From positions 1 through 51,943 of the forward strand of contig JAHEZH010000019.1 of NCBI GenBank assembly GCA_023251155.1: a stretch of DNA of 51,943 nucleotides. Reading direction: 5' to 3'. Source of the stretch: Flammeovirgaceae bacterium (GTDB lineage: Bacteria; Bacteroidota; Bacteroidia; Cytophagales; Cyclobacteriaceae). A model generated the notes under the pieces. It was not told the DNA's origin and searched no databases. It saw only the letters and a list, made by a program, of their open reading frames with translations. This document shows positions 9,479-18,236 of this stretch, piece by piece (position 1 is the stretch's first letter; each line of letters starts with the position of its first letter). The position numbers were made by a program, and so were the translations under genes.

Positions 9479-12014
9479 CCAGGGCCTTAGTTCGGTAGAA
9501 GATTTGAAAGTTGTCTTTAGTAATTACAAAAATATCGAATTTATACTTTGTAAGCGAAGGCATTTTATCGACTTGCGGCTTGAGTTTATCGAAATAATCA
9601 AGAGCGGGAGCTTTGGTCGCAAACTCGGATACCAATGTAAGTGAACGAGTTTCGTTAAACCGTAGATTGGTTGTCTTCAGGTTTTGCTCTTTGAAGTATT
9701 GCTTATCAAAATCCTCTACTCGTTTGGTAAGCTCATCGGTAATCTTGTCTTCTGTTTTATACATGATCACCAGGTAGTGCGGTTCTTCCAGCGAGTTGAC
9801 GAAACGAATGCCTTTTGCTTTCTCGAGGAATGCTTTCGATGAGTTCAGCAGATTTTCGGCATAGGTCTTCAATTCATGATCCGGATATTTTTTTATGAAC
9901 TCGGCCAGTTCAAATTGATAGCGTGTTACATCTTCTGTTTTTCCGGTAATCAAAATTTCAAGCAATTCTAGTTGAGGGGTAAATGAAGTTTCACCTACTG
10001 CTTTTGCTTTGTTCACTATTTCCTGAGATACACGAAGATTACCGTCCTGGTAAGCCTGGTATGCCTCTTTGTAAATTACTTGTTGCTTTTCAGCGGCTAC
10101 CCGGGTTTCCTGCAGGTAGTTCGGATTAATCAGGATTTTGGTGAATTGCGAGTCAGGATATTTTTCTTTCAGAAGCTGAGCATATTGTTCTCCTTTTGAC
10201 CCGTTTTCTTTCGCAATGAGATACATTTTATAAAGTACTTCGGGAGCATGTTCCGTTTCCGGAAAGCGGTTCAGCAATTTGGTATATACCTCGGCCGCAT
10301 TTTGCTTCTCATTCAGTTGTAAGTAATACAAATCACCCAGGTTGAAGTACGCCTCTTCTATCTGTGCCAGTGCTTCCTGCTTTTGTACTTCTGTATAAGG
10401 TAGCTTCTTATAGATTTCAGCCGCCTCATCTACTTTCACCGCTTCTTTCTTCTCCGTTGTAACAGCCACATTTTCCGTTGCCGGGTTAGCCAACTCCTGG
10501 GTTGCGTTAATCGATCCTGATTTGTTTGATCTTCGCCAGTTATCTTCCAGGGTGATGTTTCCCCATACACGCTGAAACTCGGTCTGGCCTAAAGCCACCG
10601 CAGATTGATTGCTGAAGTACCAGGTGCCTTCCGTCTCGGAAGTGGAAGTGCCGTTGCTATCATTCTGAAAAAATGGATTGGTAGAATCGGCATTACCGGA
10701 TGCGGTACTCGTCCGCTTCTTTTTCTTTTTACCAATTTCGGGCTTAGTGCGGCTGGCGATAGCAGAGTCTAACTGCTTGCGAAGCGTAACCGAATCCAGG
10801 CTGGCCATATATAAAAGACTGTCCTGCCACTGAATAGTTTGTGTGTACTTCACAAAATCGCCCAACACTTCTTGTCTCTTCTTAATCAGATCATAATTGT
10901 CATATTCTTTGGGTAATGCAGCTACCGCACTATCGTAATATGCTTTTGCTAATTCATATTTTTTCAGGGAATCGAAATAGAGTTGACCGGCACGCAGGTA
11001 AGCGCTTCCCTGTATCCGTTTGCTCTTTCCGGCATGGGCGGCCAGTTTGTAATCGGCAATTGCTTCATTAAGATGATTTTGTTTTCGCTCAAACTCACCC
11101 AATTCAAAATAAATTTTATCTCTGAACTCTGCGTTTTTGGCATCGGTAAGTAGCTTATTGAATTGCTTGCGCACCAGTTTCACATCGCGTGAGTCATCCA
11201 GCTTGGCCACTTGCGCCATGTTTAAGCGCGCATAAAAATCAATTTCATATTCAGGACTTGTTGCTAAACACTTGCGATAATAATTGTAGGCTTCTGCACC
11301 GAACCCCAGCTTTTGATAGACCTGACCGATGATGAAATAAATTCTTCCTTTGCGGTCTTTGCGATTCAGCAATGAGTCTGCTTTGGTAAGACTCTGCACC
11401 ATGGAGTTGTAGTCGAAACGGATCTGTGCGTAGTATGCTTTTTCGAGATACAGTTTTTTCTGGTTGATCTTGCTTAGTTTTTCTTTTTCCAGAAAACGAA
11501 TGGCCTCATCGGCTTTATCATATTGTTCCTGTTCAGTGAATGTGCGAATGAGATGAATGAGCGCTTCATGACGAATGTCAATGTTGGTACTTTTTGTATT
11601 TACATATTTAAAAGTCTGGATAGCATTTTGAAAATCGCCACTATATAAACGGGCAAGACCCACCAGCACATAATCTCTATATACCCATCGGCTGTTGGGA
11701 TGGCGCTGTATCGATAACGAAGCCATCTTGATTACTTCTTCGGTATCCTTGGCGTAACTTTTTGCCAATACCGTATCCAGTTTTGGAAACAAGCGAAGAA
11801 TCTGATTATGGTCATCGTCAAGACTTTTGAGGATCACCTTCTCGATTTCCCGTATCTTCTCATTCGCATAAAAATATCCATTGAAGCGAGCCGTTGTGTT
11901 GTGATAAATGCTGGCTGTGATGGTGTTCTGCTCCAGCGAGCAGCTCACAATCAACCCGATCAACGCCATGGAAAGTAAAAAAAAGGTTAGGGGCTTTTTC
12001 AATCTAAAGTGCAA
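9429..12014 (-). CDS. sprE: T9SS/gliding TPR lipoprotein SprE (PorW)
   Basis: Large outer-membrane lipoprotein of the type IX system, thought to link the PorLM-PorKN motor to the outer-membrane translocon. The 861-residue protein has a lipoprotein signal with LIVSC (Cys25). The family-typical YHNTTARFNGYFYANEKI follows right after, then many tetratricopeptide-like helical repeats (for example about 200-385 and 540-620). A low-complexity Ser/Thr/Lys stretch lies near 425-460, with a conserved C-terminal region beyond it. The start is non-ATG: a TAA stop directly precedes TTG at 12014, with another TTG at 12002, and the first ATG lies inside the signal peptide. A minus-strand -7 box at 12025-12032 supports one of the TTG starts. 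It heads the sprE-PBP1A-uvrC operon. Confidence 0.88.
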   Translation of the reverse strand: MHFRLKKPLTFFLLSMALIGLIVSCSLEQNTITASIYHNTTARFNGYFYANEKIREIEKVILKSLDDDHNQILRLFPKLDTVLAKSYAKDTEEVIKMASLSIQRHPNSRWVYRDYVLVGLARLYSGDFQNAIQTFKYVNTKSTNIDIRHEALIHLIRTFTEQEQYDKADEAIRFLEKEKLSKINQKKLYLEKAYYAQIRFDYNSMVQSLTKADSLLNRKDRKGRIYFIIGQVYQKLGFGAEAYNYYRKCLATSPEYEIDFYARLNMAQVAKLDDSRDVKLVRKQFNKLLTDAKNAEFRDKIYFELGEFERKQNHLNEAIADYKLAAHAGKSKRIQGSAYLRAGQLYFDSLKKYELAKAYYDSAVAALPKEYDNYDLIKKRQEVLGDFVKYTQTIQWQDSLLYMASLDSVTLRKQLDSAIASRTKPEIGKKKKKRTSTASGNADSTNPFFQNDSNGTSTSETEGTWYFSNQSAVALGQTEFQRVWGNITLEDNWRRSNKSGSINATQELANPATENVAVTTEKKEAVKVDEAAEIYKKLPYTEVQKQEALAQIEEAYFNLGDLYYLQLNEKQNAAEVYTKLLNRFPETEHAPEVLYKMYLIAKENGSKGEQYAQLLKEKYPDSQFTKILINPNYLQETRVAAEKQQVIYKEAYQAYQDGNLRVSQEIVNKAKAVGETSFTPQLELLEILITGKTEDVTRYQFELAEFIKKYPDHELKTYAENLLNSSKAFLEKAKGIRFVNSLEEPHYLVIMYKTEDKITDELTKRVEDFDKQYFKEQNLKTTNLRFNETRSLTLVSEFATKAPALDYFDKLKPQVDKMPSLTKYKFDIFVITKDNFQIFYRTKALDEYLTFFDRNYQTKNQ

Positions 12015-12024
12015 TTACCAGCTA

Positions 12025-12032
12025 CAAACGTA
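12025..12032 (-). promoter_or_regulatory. Candidate -7 box for sprE
   Basis: Reads TACGTTTG on the minus strand, a full match to the Bacteroidota -7 consensus TAnnTTTG. It lies 10 bases before the TTG start of sprE. No clear -33 box was seen. Confidence 0.55.
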
Positions 12033-12070
12033 AAAAACAGACTTTCAATATTATAATTAACCAGATTATC

Positions 12071-12078
12071 TAATTTTG
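12071..12078 (+). promoter_or_regulatory. Candidate -7 box for the M23 peptidase gene
   Basis: TAATTTTG matches TAnnTTTG and lies 16 bases before the TTG start at 12095, giving a very short leader. It forms a divergent promoter pair with the sprE box 40 bp away. Confidence 0.6.
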
Positions 12079-12094
12079 CCCAAAATACAGGATT

Positions 12095-12961
12095 TTGAAA
12101 CCTAAGAAAACAATATCGGACCGGCTCACGACCAAGTACCTGCTGGTCATTCGTAATGAAGAAAACCTGGCAGAAAAAAGTACGTTCGGATTTACCTACG
12201 CAAAGGTATTGGTTTTAACGGCTACTTTGTTTCTGATTGTATTCAGCCTCAGCTTGGTGCTTTCCAAAACATTGCTTGCCAAATGGTTTGATCCCAAGCA
12301 TGCACAGATGGTAGCCAATAAGCAATTGTATGAACTTGCCGTGAAGGTAGATTCCTTATCGATAGAAGTAGAGAATAAAGATAAATTCATTCAGAACTTT
12401 CAGCGCATCCTGAGCGGTGATACGTCCAGTGGGTTTGAAGATCCATCGAAGACACTGGGAGTACAGGATAGGCCGGTGAAAGCAGTAGGTAATATGAACT
12501 CCACTGCGGAAGATTCCGTATTCCGGAAGGATTTTGAGAAAACCGATCTCTCGTTAGTTACGCTCAACAATGGAAAGTATGCCGAACTGCAGGAGACTTT
12601 TTTCTTCTCGCCGATCACTGGTTTTGTGTCTGATCATTACGATTTGCAGAAGAACCATTATGGAGTAGATATAGTAGCCAAGACCAATGAGCCGGTGAAA
12701 TGCATTGCCGATGGAACGGTCATTTTTTCTTCATGGACACAAGACTCGGGGCATGTGGTGGCTGTGCAGCACCAGGGCAACCTGATATCAGTATATAAGC
12801 ATAATGCGGAGCGTTTGAAAAAAGTTGGTACTTTTGTCAACGCTGGTGAAATCATCGCTATAGTTGGCAATAGTGGTGAGATGACGGATGGCCCACATTT
12901 ACACCTGGAACTGTGGTACAACGGTAACTCTCTTAATCCAGAAGAATTTGTAACGTTTTAA
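12095..12961 (+). CDS. Membrane-anchored M23 family metallopeptidase
   Basis: Peptidoglycan endopeptidase of the LytM/M23 family, tethered to the inner membrane. The 288 residues consist of a basic cytoplasmic tail, one transmembrane helix (about 36-58), a short coiled-coil-like stretch (75-105) and a C-terminal M23 domain. The zinc ligands are intact: His188 and Asp192 in HYGVD, and the HLH motif at 268-270 in GPHLHLELW. The domain therefore looks catalytically active. The start is TTG at 12095, as no ATG precedes the membrane helix. The bactofilin gene follows 16 bp downstream; bactofilins are known to work with M23 enzymes in local cell-wall remodelling, so the two probably form one module. 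Confidence 0.9.
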   Translation: MKPKKTISDRLTTKYLLVIRNEENLAEKSTFGFTYAKVLVLTATLFLIVFSLSLVLSKTLLAKWFDPKHAQMVANKQLYELAVKVDSLSIEVENKDKFIQNFQRILSGDTSSGFEDPSKTLGVQDRPVKAVGNMNSTAEDSVFRKDFEKTDLSLVTLNNGKYAELQETFFFSPITGFVSDHYDLQKNHYGVDIVAKTNEPVKCIADGTVIFSSWTQDSGHVVAVQHQGNLISVYKHNAERLKKVGTFVNAGEIIAIVGNSGEMTDGPHLHLELWYNGNSLNPEEFVTF

Positions 12962-12977
12962 AAAAAACCAGAAAGAC

Positions 12978-13409
12978 ATGCTAACTTCTAAAGAACAAAA
13001 ACGCGCCGCTGAAGAGATCAGCAACTCGAGCAACGTGATCGGCAAGGGCACTGTGCTGGAAGGAAACGTAGAAACCTTTGGTAATATCCGTATTGAAGGT
13101 AAAGTAATTGGCAATATCAAGTCAAAGTCTAAAATAGCACTCGGTAACGGAAGTCATGTGGATGGAAACATCACGGCGCAGAATGCCGATATCGAAGGTG
13201 AAGTGAAAGGCAGAATTGAAATCAGTGAAATGCTGGTGTTAAAAGCTACTGCGGTTATTCACGGAGATATCATTACCGGCAAACTGGTAGTAGAGCCGGG
13301 TGCCGTATTCAATGGAAGTTGCAAAATGGGCGCGGCCATTAAAGACATTAAACTGGGAGAATCGAATGGCGCAAGAAGCCTCCGGCCAGAAGAATCCAAA
13401 GCCCTCTAA
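12978..13409 (+). CDS. Bactofilin (polymer-forming cytoskeletal protein)
   Basis: Bactofilins self-assemble into membrane-associated filaments that position cell-wall enzymes. The 143-residue protein has the right-handed beta-helix domain at about residues 18-118. It shows the regular Gly-rich pattern (NVIGKGTVLEGNVETFGNIR, GNIKSKSKIALGNGSHVDGN, VIHGDIITGKLVVEPGA). Short unstructured tails flank it, as is usual. The M23 peptidase gene upstream and the overlap of its 3' end with the AtpZ-like gene (44 bp) place it in one transcript with the start of the atp operon. Confidence 0.95.
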   Translation: MLTSKEQKRAAEEISNSSNVIGKGTVLEGNVETFGNIRIEGKVIGNIKSKSKIALGNGSHVDGNITAQNADIEGEVKGRIEISEMLVLKATAVIHGDIITGKLVVEPGAVFNGSCKMGAAIKDIKLGESNGARSLRPEESKAL

Positions 13410-13590
13410 TCATTTTCTCAGGTACAGTAGCCTTGGCCTGCAACTGGTAGTTAGTATTGGTGCGGCTGGATGGCTGGGTCATTGGCTTGATGGTAAAATG
13501 GAGCTCCGGTTTCCTGTATTCCTTCTTTCTTTCGTTTTCATCACTTTTGGTGTGATGCTGTTTCAGCTTTATCGTTCATTGAATAAATAA
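13366..13590 (+). CDS. AtpZ/AtpI-like small membrane protein
   Basis: A 74-residue protein with two transmembrane helices (LGLQLVVSIGAAGWLGHWLD and FPVFLLSFVFITFGVMLFQL). The Gly-xx-Gly-xx-Leu-Asp pattern after the first helix is typical of AtpZ (ATPase_gene1), an assembly or ion-transport accessory of F-type ATP synthase. The ATG at 13366 is preferred. It gives the conserved N-terminal length, and an upstream in-frame start at 13300 would only add bactofilin-overlapping sequence. The gene overlaps the bactofilin gene by 44 bp in another frame and overlaps the next gene by one base (TAATG). Confidence 0.8.
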   Translation: MAQEASGQKNPKPSNHFLRYSSLGLQLVVSIGAAGWLGHWLDGKMELRFPVFLLSFVFITFGVMLFQLYRSLNK

Positions 13591-13970
13591 TGACAAAACG
13601 AGCGCTGAAAGCATACGCGGCATTTCTGTGTACAGGCCTGCTCATCTATTTAAGTGCATGGGGAATGGTGCAGGCGGGTTGGATTACCCAGCTGCCCTCG
13701 TTCACCATTCCAATTCTTGTCTTTTTTTTCGGTATCACTTCACTTATATATAAATATATCACCCGGTTTTCCACCTATGGAGCGGCTACAGAAATTCAGT
13801 TTTACCTGGGTTCTATTGTATTGAAGCTGCTGATGGGATGCGGTTTTCTTTGGGCGATGAGCATGGTTGACCGCCCTAATGTAAATGCCAATGCGGTTTT
13901 GTTTTTGGTGAGCTACATTCTTTACACGGCCGTGGAAATTGCACAACTGATGGTGGTGAAAAAAGCGTAA
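13590..13970 (+). CDS. AtpI-like four-helix membrane protein of the atp operon
   Basis: A 126-residue integral membrane protein with four hydrophobic segments (about 8-28, 36-55, 68-90 and 98-122). It sits where AtpI-type proteins lie in Bacteroidota atp operons, between the AtpZ-like gene and atpB. There it is thought to help c-ring assembly. The sequence is weakly conserved and the assignment rests mainly on topology and position. Its ATG shares a base with the stop of the preceding gene. The gap to atpB is 89 bp and holds a promoter-like box. Confidence 0.6.
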   Translation: MTKRALKAYAAFLCTGLLIYLSAWGMVQAGWITQLPSFTIPILVFFFGITSLIYKYITRFSTYGAATEIQFYLGSIVLKLLMGCGFLWAMSMVDRPNVNANAVLFLVSYILYTAVEIAQLMVVKKA

Positions 13971-14020
13971 AATGCCTTTGGAAGATTAAACAAAAGATTT
14001 CCTTTTCCGCTATTAATCAA

Positions 14021-14028
14021 TACTTTTG
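14021..14028 (+). promoter_or_regulatory. Candidate internal promoter -7 box before atpB
   Basis: TACTTTTG matches TAnnTTTG and lies 31 bases before the ATG of atpB. It could give the ATPase structural genes a promoter independent of the M23/bactofilin leader genes. Confidence 0.55.
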
Positions 14029-14059
14029 CAGTCGATTTTAAAACCCCTTGGTAGGAGTA

Positions 14060-15112
14060 ATGAAAAAGCCCTTTGTGACTGCAAAAAACGCAATTTTTAC
14101 TGCTTTTCTTTTCATTTTTGCCATTACTTTCCGTGCGGCCATCGCACAGGAGGAACCGGAGCCAGAGTTTAATACCCATCAAACTGTAGCGGAAAAGGAA
14201 TTTAATGCCGGTGAAGTAATTATTCACCACGTGCTGGATGATCACATATGGCACCTGTGGGATGGTCATGGTACTCTCTTTTTGCCCATCATCGTTTATT
14301 CTTCCGAAAAAGGACTAGATGTTTTTTCATCTCATCATTTCTATGATGAGCATCATACTATTGTAGAATACAACGGCTACAAGCTGGAACATAATCACAT
14401 CTTATTAGCAGAATCAAACAAGGCTGTTCTGGATTTATCCATCACCAAGAATGTGGCCATGCTTTTCATCAATGCCACCATTCTTATTCTTGTGTTTTCT
14501 GCCGTGGGCAGAGCCTATAAAAGAAACACAGGCAAGGCTCCAAAAGGATTGCAATCGTTCATCGAGCCAATCATCGTTTTTGTGCGCGATGAAGTTGTGA
14601 AACCCAATATCTCTCATCATCATGAGAAGTTTTTGCCTTACCTGCTTACCCTTTTCTTCTTTATTTTGTTCGGTAACCTGCTTGGTTTGTTGCCGGGAGC
14701 TGGAAATCTCACCGGAAATATTGCCGTAACGCTGGTACTGGCGGTGTTTACTTTCCTTATCACCAACTTTAATGGAAACAAAGCCTACTGGAGTCACATC
14801 TTATGGACGCCCGGAGTTCCTCTTCCGCTTCGCCTGGTTATTCTGCCGGTAGAGATCCTGGGAATTTTCACTAAGCCCATTTCTCTTACGATACGTCTTT
14901 TTGTGGCGATTACCGCGGGGCACATTGTATTGCTTACGCTGATCAGCCTTACATTCATCTTCCAAAGTGCAGCGGTTGGTTTTGGAACCAGTATCGTTAT
15001 CGTATTTATTAACTTGATTGAATTGTTGGTGGCTGGAATTCAGGCCTACGTGTTTACGCTGTTTACAGCGCTTTACATCGGTATGGCTACTGAACAACAC
15101 GATCACCACTAA
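14060..15112 (+). CDS. atpB: F0F1 ATP synthase subunit a
   Basis: Membrane stator that carries the proton half-channels next to the c-ring. The 350 residues start with a signal-like segment (FTAFLFIFAITFRAAIAQ). A His-rich external extension (residues about 25-125) follows, then the usual helices. The essential Arg is Arg279 in SLTIRLF, and the later Gln is present in GIQAYVFTLF. The residue four after the Arg, normally a conserved Asn (RLFxN), is Ala283 here (RLFVAITAGH). The start is ATG 14060, which follows a TAGGAG motif; TTG 14048 is less likely. The start, preceded by its own -7 box, marks the beginning of the structural atp genes. Confidence 0.95.
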   Translation: MKKPFVTAKNAIFTAFLFIFAITFRAAIAQEEPEPEFNTHQTVAEKEFNAGEVIIHHVLDDHIWHLWDGHGTLFLPIIVYSSEKGLDVFSSHHFYDEHHTIVEYNGYKLEHNHILLAESNKAVLDLSITKNVAMLFINATILILVFSAVGRAYKRNTGKAPKGLQSFIEPIIVFVRDEVVKPNISHHHEKFLPYLLTLFFFILFGNLLGLLPGAGNLTGNIAVTLVLAVFTFLITNFNGNKAYWSHILWTPGVPLPLRLVILPVEILGIFTKPISLTIRLFVAITAGHIVLLTLISLTFIFQSAAVGFGTSIVIVFINLIELLVAGIQAYVFTLFTALYIGMATEQHDHH

Positions 15113-15406
<294 letters not shown>

Positions 15407-15407
15407 G

Positions 15408-15450
15408 AAAAAGAACCAAGCCCTGGCACTTGGCCAGGGCCGTTCCTTTT
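15408..15450 (+). terminator. Strong hairpin directly after atpE
   Basis: GCCCTGGC (15420-15427) pairs perfectly with GCCAGGGC (15433-15440) around a 5-base loop. Outer pairing of AAAAAGAAC with GTTCCTTTT continues the stem. Only four T follow, so it may stabilise the atpE mRNA end as much as terminate. Confidence 0.65.
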
Positions 15451-15481
15451 AAAAAAAAGAAATTAAGATTATAAACGATAT

Positions 15482-15982
15482 ATGGATTCTCCATTATTAA
15501 CCCCCGGCACCGGTCTTATTGTTTGGCAGGCAATTATATTTATTCTGCTGGTTATCTTTCTTGGCAAGTTTGCCTGGAAGCCGATTCTCAGTTCATTGAA
15601 TGAACGCGAGACATCTATCCAGCAGGCATTGGATCAGGCAGAGAAAGCCAAACTGGAAATGGCTTCACTGAAAGCGGATAATGAAAAATTGCTGCGTGAA
15701 GCACGTGATGAGCGTGACAAAATCCTTCGCGATGCAAGAGAAGCCGCTTCCCGTTTTTCAGAACAGGCACAAGCCGAAGCACGTAAATCCGCTGACCGCA
15801 TTCTGGAAGAAGCAAAAGCAGCCATACAGATTGAAAAACAAGCAGCTCTTCGTGATGTGAGAGAGCAAGTGGCCACTTTCTCTTTGCAGGTAGCTGAAAA
15901 ACTGATGAAGAAAAACCTGGCTGACGACAAGTCGCAGAAGGAACTCATCAATTCGTATATCTCCGACCTTAAGCTGAATTAA
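15482..15982 (+). CDS. atpF: F0F1 ATP synthase subunit b
   Basis: Peripheral-stalk subunit of 166 residues. It has one N-terminal membrane helix (about 10-28, LIVWQAIIFILLVIFLGKFA) and a long charged coiled coil rich in Ala, Glu, Lys and Arg. That coil reaches subunit delta on top of F1. The WKPI after the helix and the LNERETSIQQALDQAE stretch are family-typical. It is separated from atpE by 75 bp with a hairpin and from atpH by 3 bp. Confidence 0.96.
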   Translation: MDSPLLTPGTGLIVWQAIIFILLVIFLGKFAWKPILSSLNERETSIQQALDQAEKAKLEMASLKADNEKLLREARDERDKILRDAREAASRFSEQAQAEARKSADRILEEAKAAIQIEKQAALRDVREQVATFSLQVAEKLMKKNLADDKSQKELINSYISDLKLN

Positions 15983-15985
15983 TCC

Positions 15986-16546
15986 ATGTCTGACTTTCGC
16001 GTAGCATCGAGGTATGTCAAGTCATTGCTGAGTCTGGCTGTAGAGCAAGGCGCGGTGGAAGAAGTTCATAACGATATGAACTTGTTTGCCAGGACTTGTG
16101 AAAACAAGGAGTTTGCGGCAATGCTGCAAAGCCCGGTCATTCCTCATGATAAAAAGAGAATCATCCTCGAACTGCTCTTCAAGGGTAAGGTGCACTCATT
16201 GACGATGGCGATCATTGAAATCCTGACCAGAAAAAACAGAGAGCCACTGTTGTCTTCTATTGCTAAAGAATTTCATACGGCATACAACGAGTATAAAGGC
16301 ATTGGTAAAGCAACGATTACCACAGCTGTGCCATTGGATGCAGCGCTTCGTGCTGAAGTAGAAAAGATAGTAAAGCAGTTGAGCAGCAAGAGCCAGGTGG
16401 AATTGCAGGAGAAAATTGACAAAGATATGATTGGTGGTTTTGTATTGAATGTGGGCGATCGCCAGATTGATACATCCATCCAGAATAAGCTGAAGGCACT
16501 GAAGTTAAAATTCAGTGAAAACCCGTATATCAAAGATTTTAGATAA
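15986..16546 (+). CDS. atpH: F0F1 ATP synthase subunit delta
   Basis: The 186-residue subunit caps the F1 head and joins it to the b stalk. It begins with VASRYVKSLLSLAVEQG and contains FAAMLQSPVIPHDKKR. It ends with the conserved DKDMIGGFVLNVGDRQIDTS region, typical of the OSCP/delta family. Spacing is 3 bp from atpF and 27 bp to atpA, as expected within one operon. Confidence 0.96.
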   Translation: MSDFRVASRYVKSLLSLAVEQGAVEEVHNDMNLFARTCENKEFAAMLQSPVIPHDKKRIILELLFKGKVHSLTMAIIEILTRKNREPLLSSIAKEFHTAYNEYKGIGKATITTAVPLDAALRAEVEKIVKQLSSKSQVELQEKIDKDMIGGFVLNVGDRQIDTSIQNKLKALKLKFSENPYIKDFR

Positions 16547-16573
16547 CAAGAAAACACGAATAACGAACAAGTT

Positions 16574-18148
16574 ATGGCAGAGATAAGACCCGAAGAAGTA
16601 TCAGCAATTCTGCGCGAGCAGCTTGCCCAGTCGCGCACAGAAGCTCAACTGGAAGAAGTAGGTACTGTACTTACCGTTGGTGACGGTGTGGCTCGTATTT
16701 ACGGATTGACTAAAGCACAATCAGGTGAGTTGTTGCAATTCGAAAACGGATTGCGCGCCATGGTACTTAACCTGGAAGAAGACAACGTAGGTGCTGTATT
16801 ATTTGGTGAGTCAAAAGGGATCAAAGAAGGTGACACTGTTAAAAGAACCGGTGTTATTGCTTCTGTAAAAGTAGGTGATGGTGTTCTTGGCCGTGTAGTA
16901 GATACACTGGCGAATCCGATCGATGGAAAAGGACCAATTACCGGTGATTTGTATGATATGCCATTGGAACGCAAAGCTCCGGGGGTAATATTCCGTCAGC
17001 CGGTAAACGAACCACTTCAGACGGGGATCAAGGCAATTGATGCGATGATTCCGATCGGTCGTGGTCAGCGTGAGTTGATCATCGGTGACCGCCAGACAGG
17101 TAAGACTGCGGTAGCTATCGATACGATCATCAACCAAAAAGAATTCTACGAAAAAGGCGAACCTGTTTATTGTATTTATGTAGCAATCGGGCAGAAGGCG
17201 TCCACCGTAGCAAGTGTGGCGGGCACACTTGAGAAAGCAGGTGCGATGGCGTATACGGTTATCGTTTCCGCTTCCGCTTCCGATCCGGCTCCTATGCAGT
17301 TCTTTGCTCCATTTACAGGTGCATCGATTGGTGAATTCTTCCGCGACACCGGTCGTCCTGCTTTGGTGATCTATGATGATCTTTCAAAACAGGCAGTAGC
17401 TTACCGCGAAGTGTCTTTGCTATTGAGAAGACCTCCTGGTCGTGAAGCTTATCCGGGTGATGTATTCTATCTTCACTCTCGCCTTCTGGAGCGTGCGGCC
17501 AAGATCATCAACAATGATGGTATCGCCAGAGATATGAATGACCTTCCTGCTTCCATCAAGCATTTGGTAAAAGGAGGTGGTTCATTAACCGCTCTACCAA
17601 TCATTGAAACACAGGCCAATGACGTATCAGCTTATATTCCGACTAACGTTATCTCTATTACTGACGGTCAGATCTTCCTTGAAACAAACCTGTTCAACTC
17701 AGGTATCCGTCCGGCAATCAACGTAGGTATTTCGGTATCACGCGTGGGTGGTTCTGCTCAGATCAAGTCAATGAAGAAAGTAGCAGGTACTCTGAAGCTG
17801 GATCAGGCACAGTTCCGCGAACTGGAAGCCTTCTCTAAATTCGGTTCTGACCTGGATGCGTCTACCAAGCTGACGATTGAACGTGGCCGTAGAAATACCG
17901 AGATATTGAAACAACCTCAATACTCACCATCACCGGTAGAAGAACAGGTAGCCGTAATTCTGGCTTCGACCAAAGGATACATGGATAAAGTGCCAGTGCC
18001 TAAAGTGAAGGAGTTTGAGAAAGAATTCGTCAACCTGCTGAGAGCACAGTATAAGACGGTATTGGATAATTTCCGTGCGGGTAAGTTTGAAGATGCGGAT
18101 GTAGATACCGTGAAGAAAGTAGCTATTGAATTAGCATCGAAATATTAA
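16574..18148 (+). CDS. atpA: F0F1 ATP synthase subunit alpha
   Basis: Non-catalytic nucleotide-binding subunit of F1, 524 residues long, a normal length. It has an N-terminal beta-barrel, a Walker A motif in [14 protein letters not shown] (about 170-183), and the alpha-specific [20 protein letters not shown]. The signature [17 protein letters not shown] is also present. The C-terminal helical domain ends at SKY. A structured 88-bp gap separates it from atpG. No beta or epsilon gene (atpD, atpC) is present in the window; in many Bacteroidota these sit elsewhere. Confidence 0.98.
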   Translation: MAEIRPEEVSAILREQLAQSRTEAQLEEVGTVLTVGDGVARIYGLTKAQSGELLQFENGLRAMVLNLEEDNVGAVLFGESKGIKEGDTVKRTGVIASVKVGDGVLGRVVDTLANPIDGKGPITGDLYDMPLERKAPGVIFRQPVNEPLQTGIKAIDAMIPIGRGQRELIIGDRQTGKTAVAIDTIINQKEFYEKGEPVYCIYVAIGQKASTVASVAGTLEKAGAMAYTVIVSASASDPAPMQFFAPFTGASIGEFFRDTGRPALVIYDDLSKQAVAYREVSLLLRRPPGREAYPGDVFYLHSRLLERAAKIINNDGIARDMNDLPASIKHLVKGGGSLTALPIIETQANDVSAYIPTNVISITDGQIFLETNLFNSGIRPAINVGISVSRVGGSAQIKSMKKVAGTLKLDQAQFRELEAFSKFGSDLDASTKLTIERGRRNTEILKQPQYSPSPVEEQVAVILASTKGYMDKVPVPKVKEFEKEFVNLLRAQYKTVLDNFRAGKFEDADVDTVKKVAIELASKY

Positions 18149-18153
18149 TAGTA

Positions 18154-18221
18154 ATTTGAAAATAAGCGGATGGGAGTGATTTGAAGATGGACTCCATTTT
18201 CAAATCATCCAATCTTCAAAT
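18154..18221. repeat. Two interlocked 10-bp inverted repeats between atpA and atpG
   Basis: ATTTGAAAAT (18154-18163) is the perfect reverse complement of ATTTTCAAAT (18196-18205). ATTTGAAGAT (18179-18188) is the perfect complement of ATCTTCAAAT (18212-18221). The arms alternate, so the two stems either exclude each other or form a pseudoknot. The near-identical arms can also swap partners through G-U pairs. No T-run follows. Confidence 0.75.
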
Positions 18222-18236
18222 TGATTAATTAAGAAT

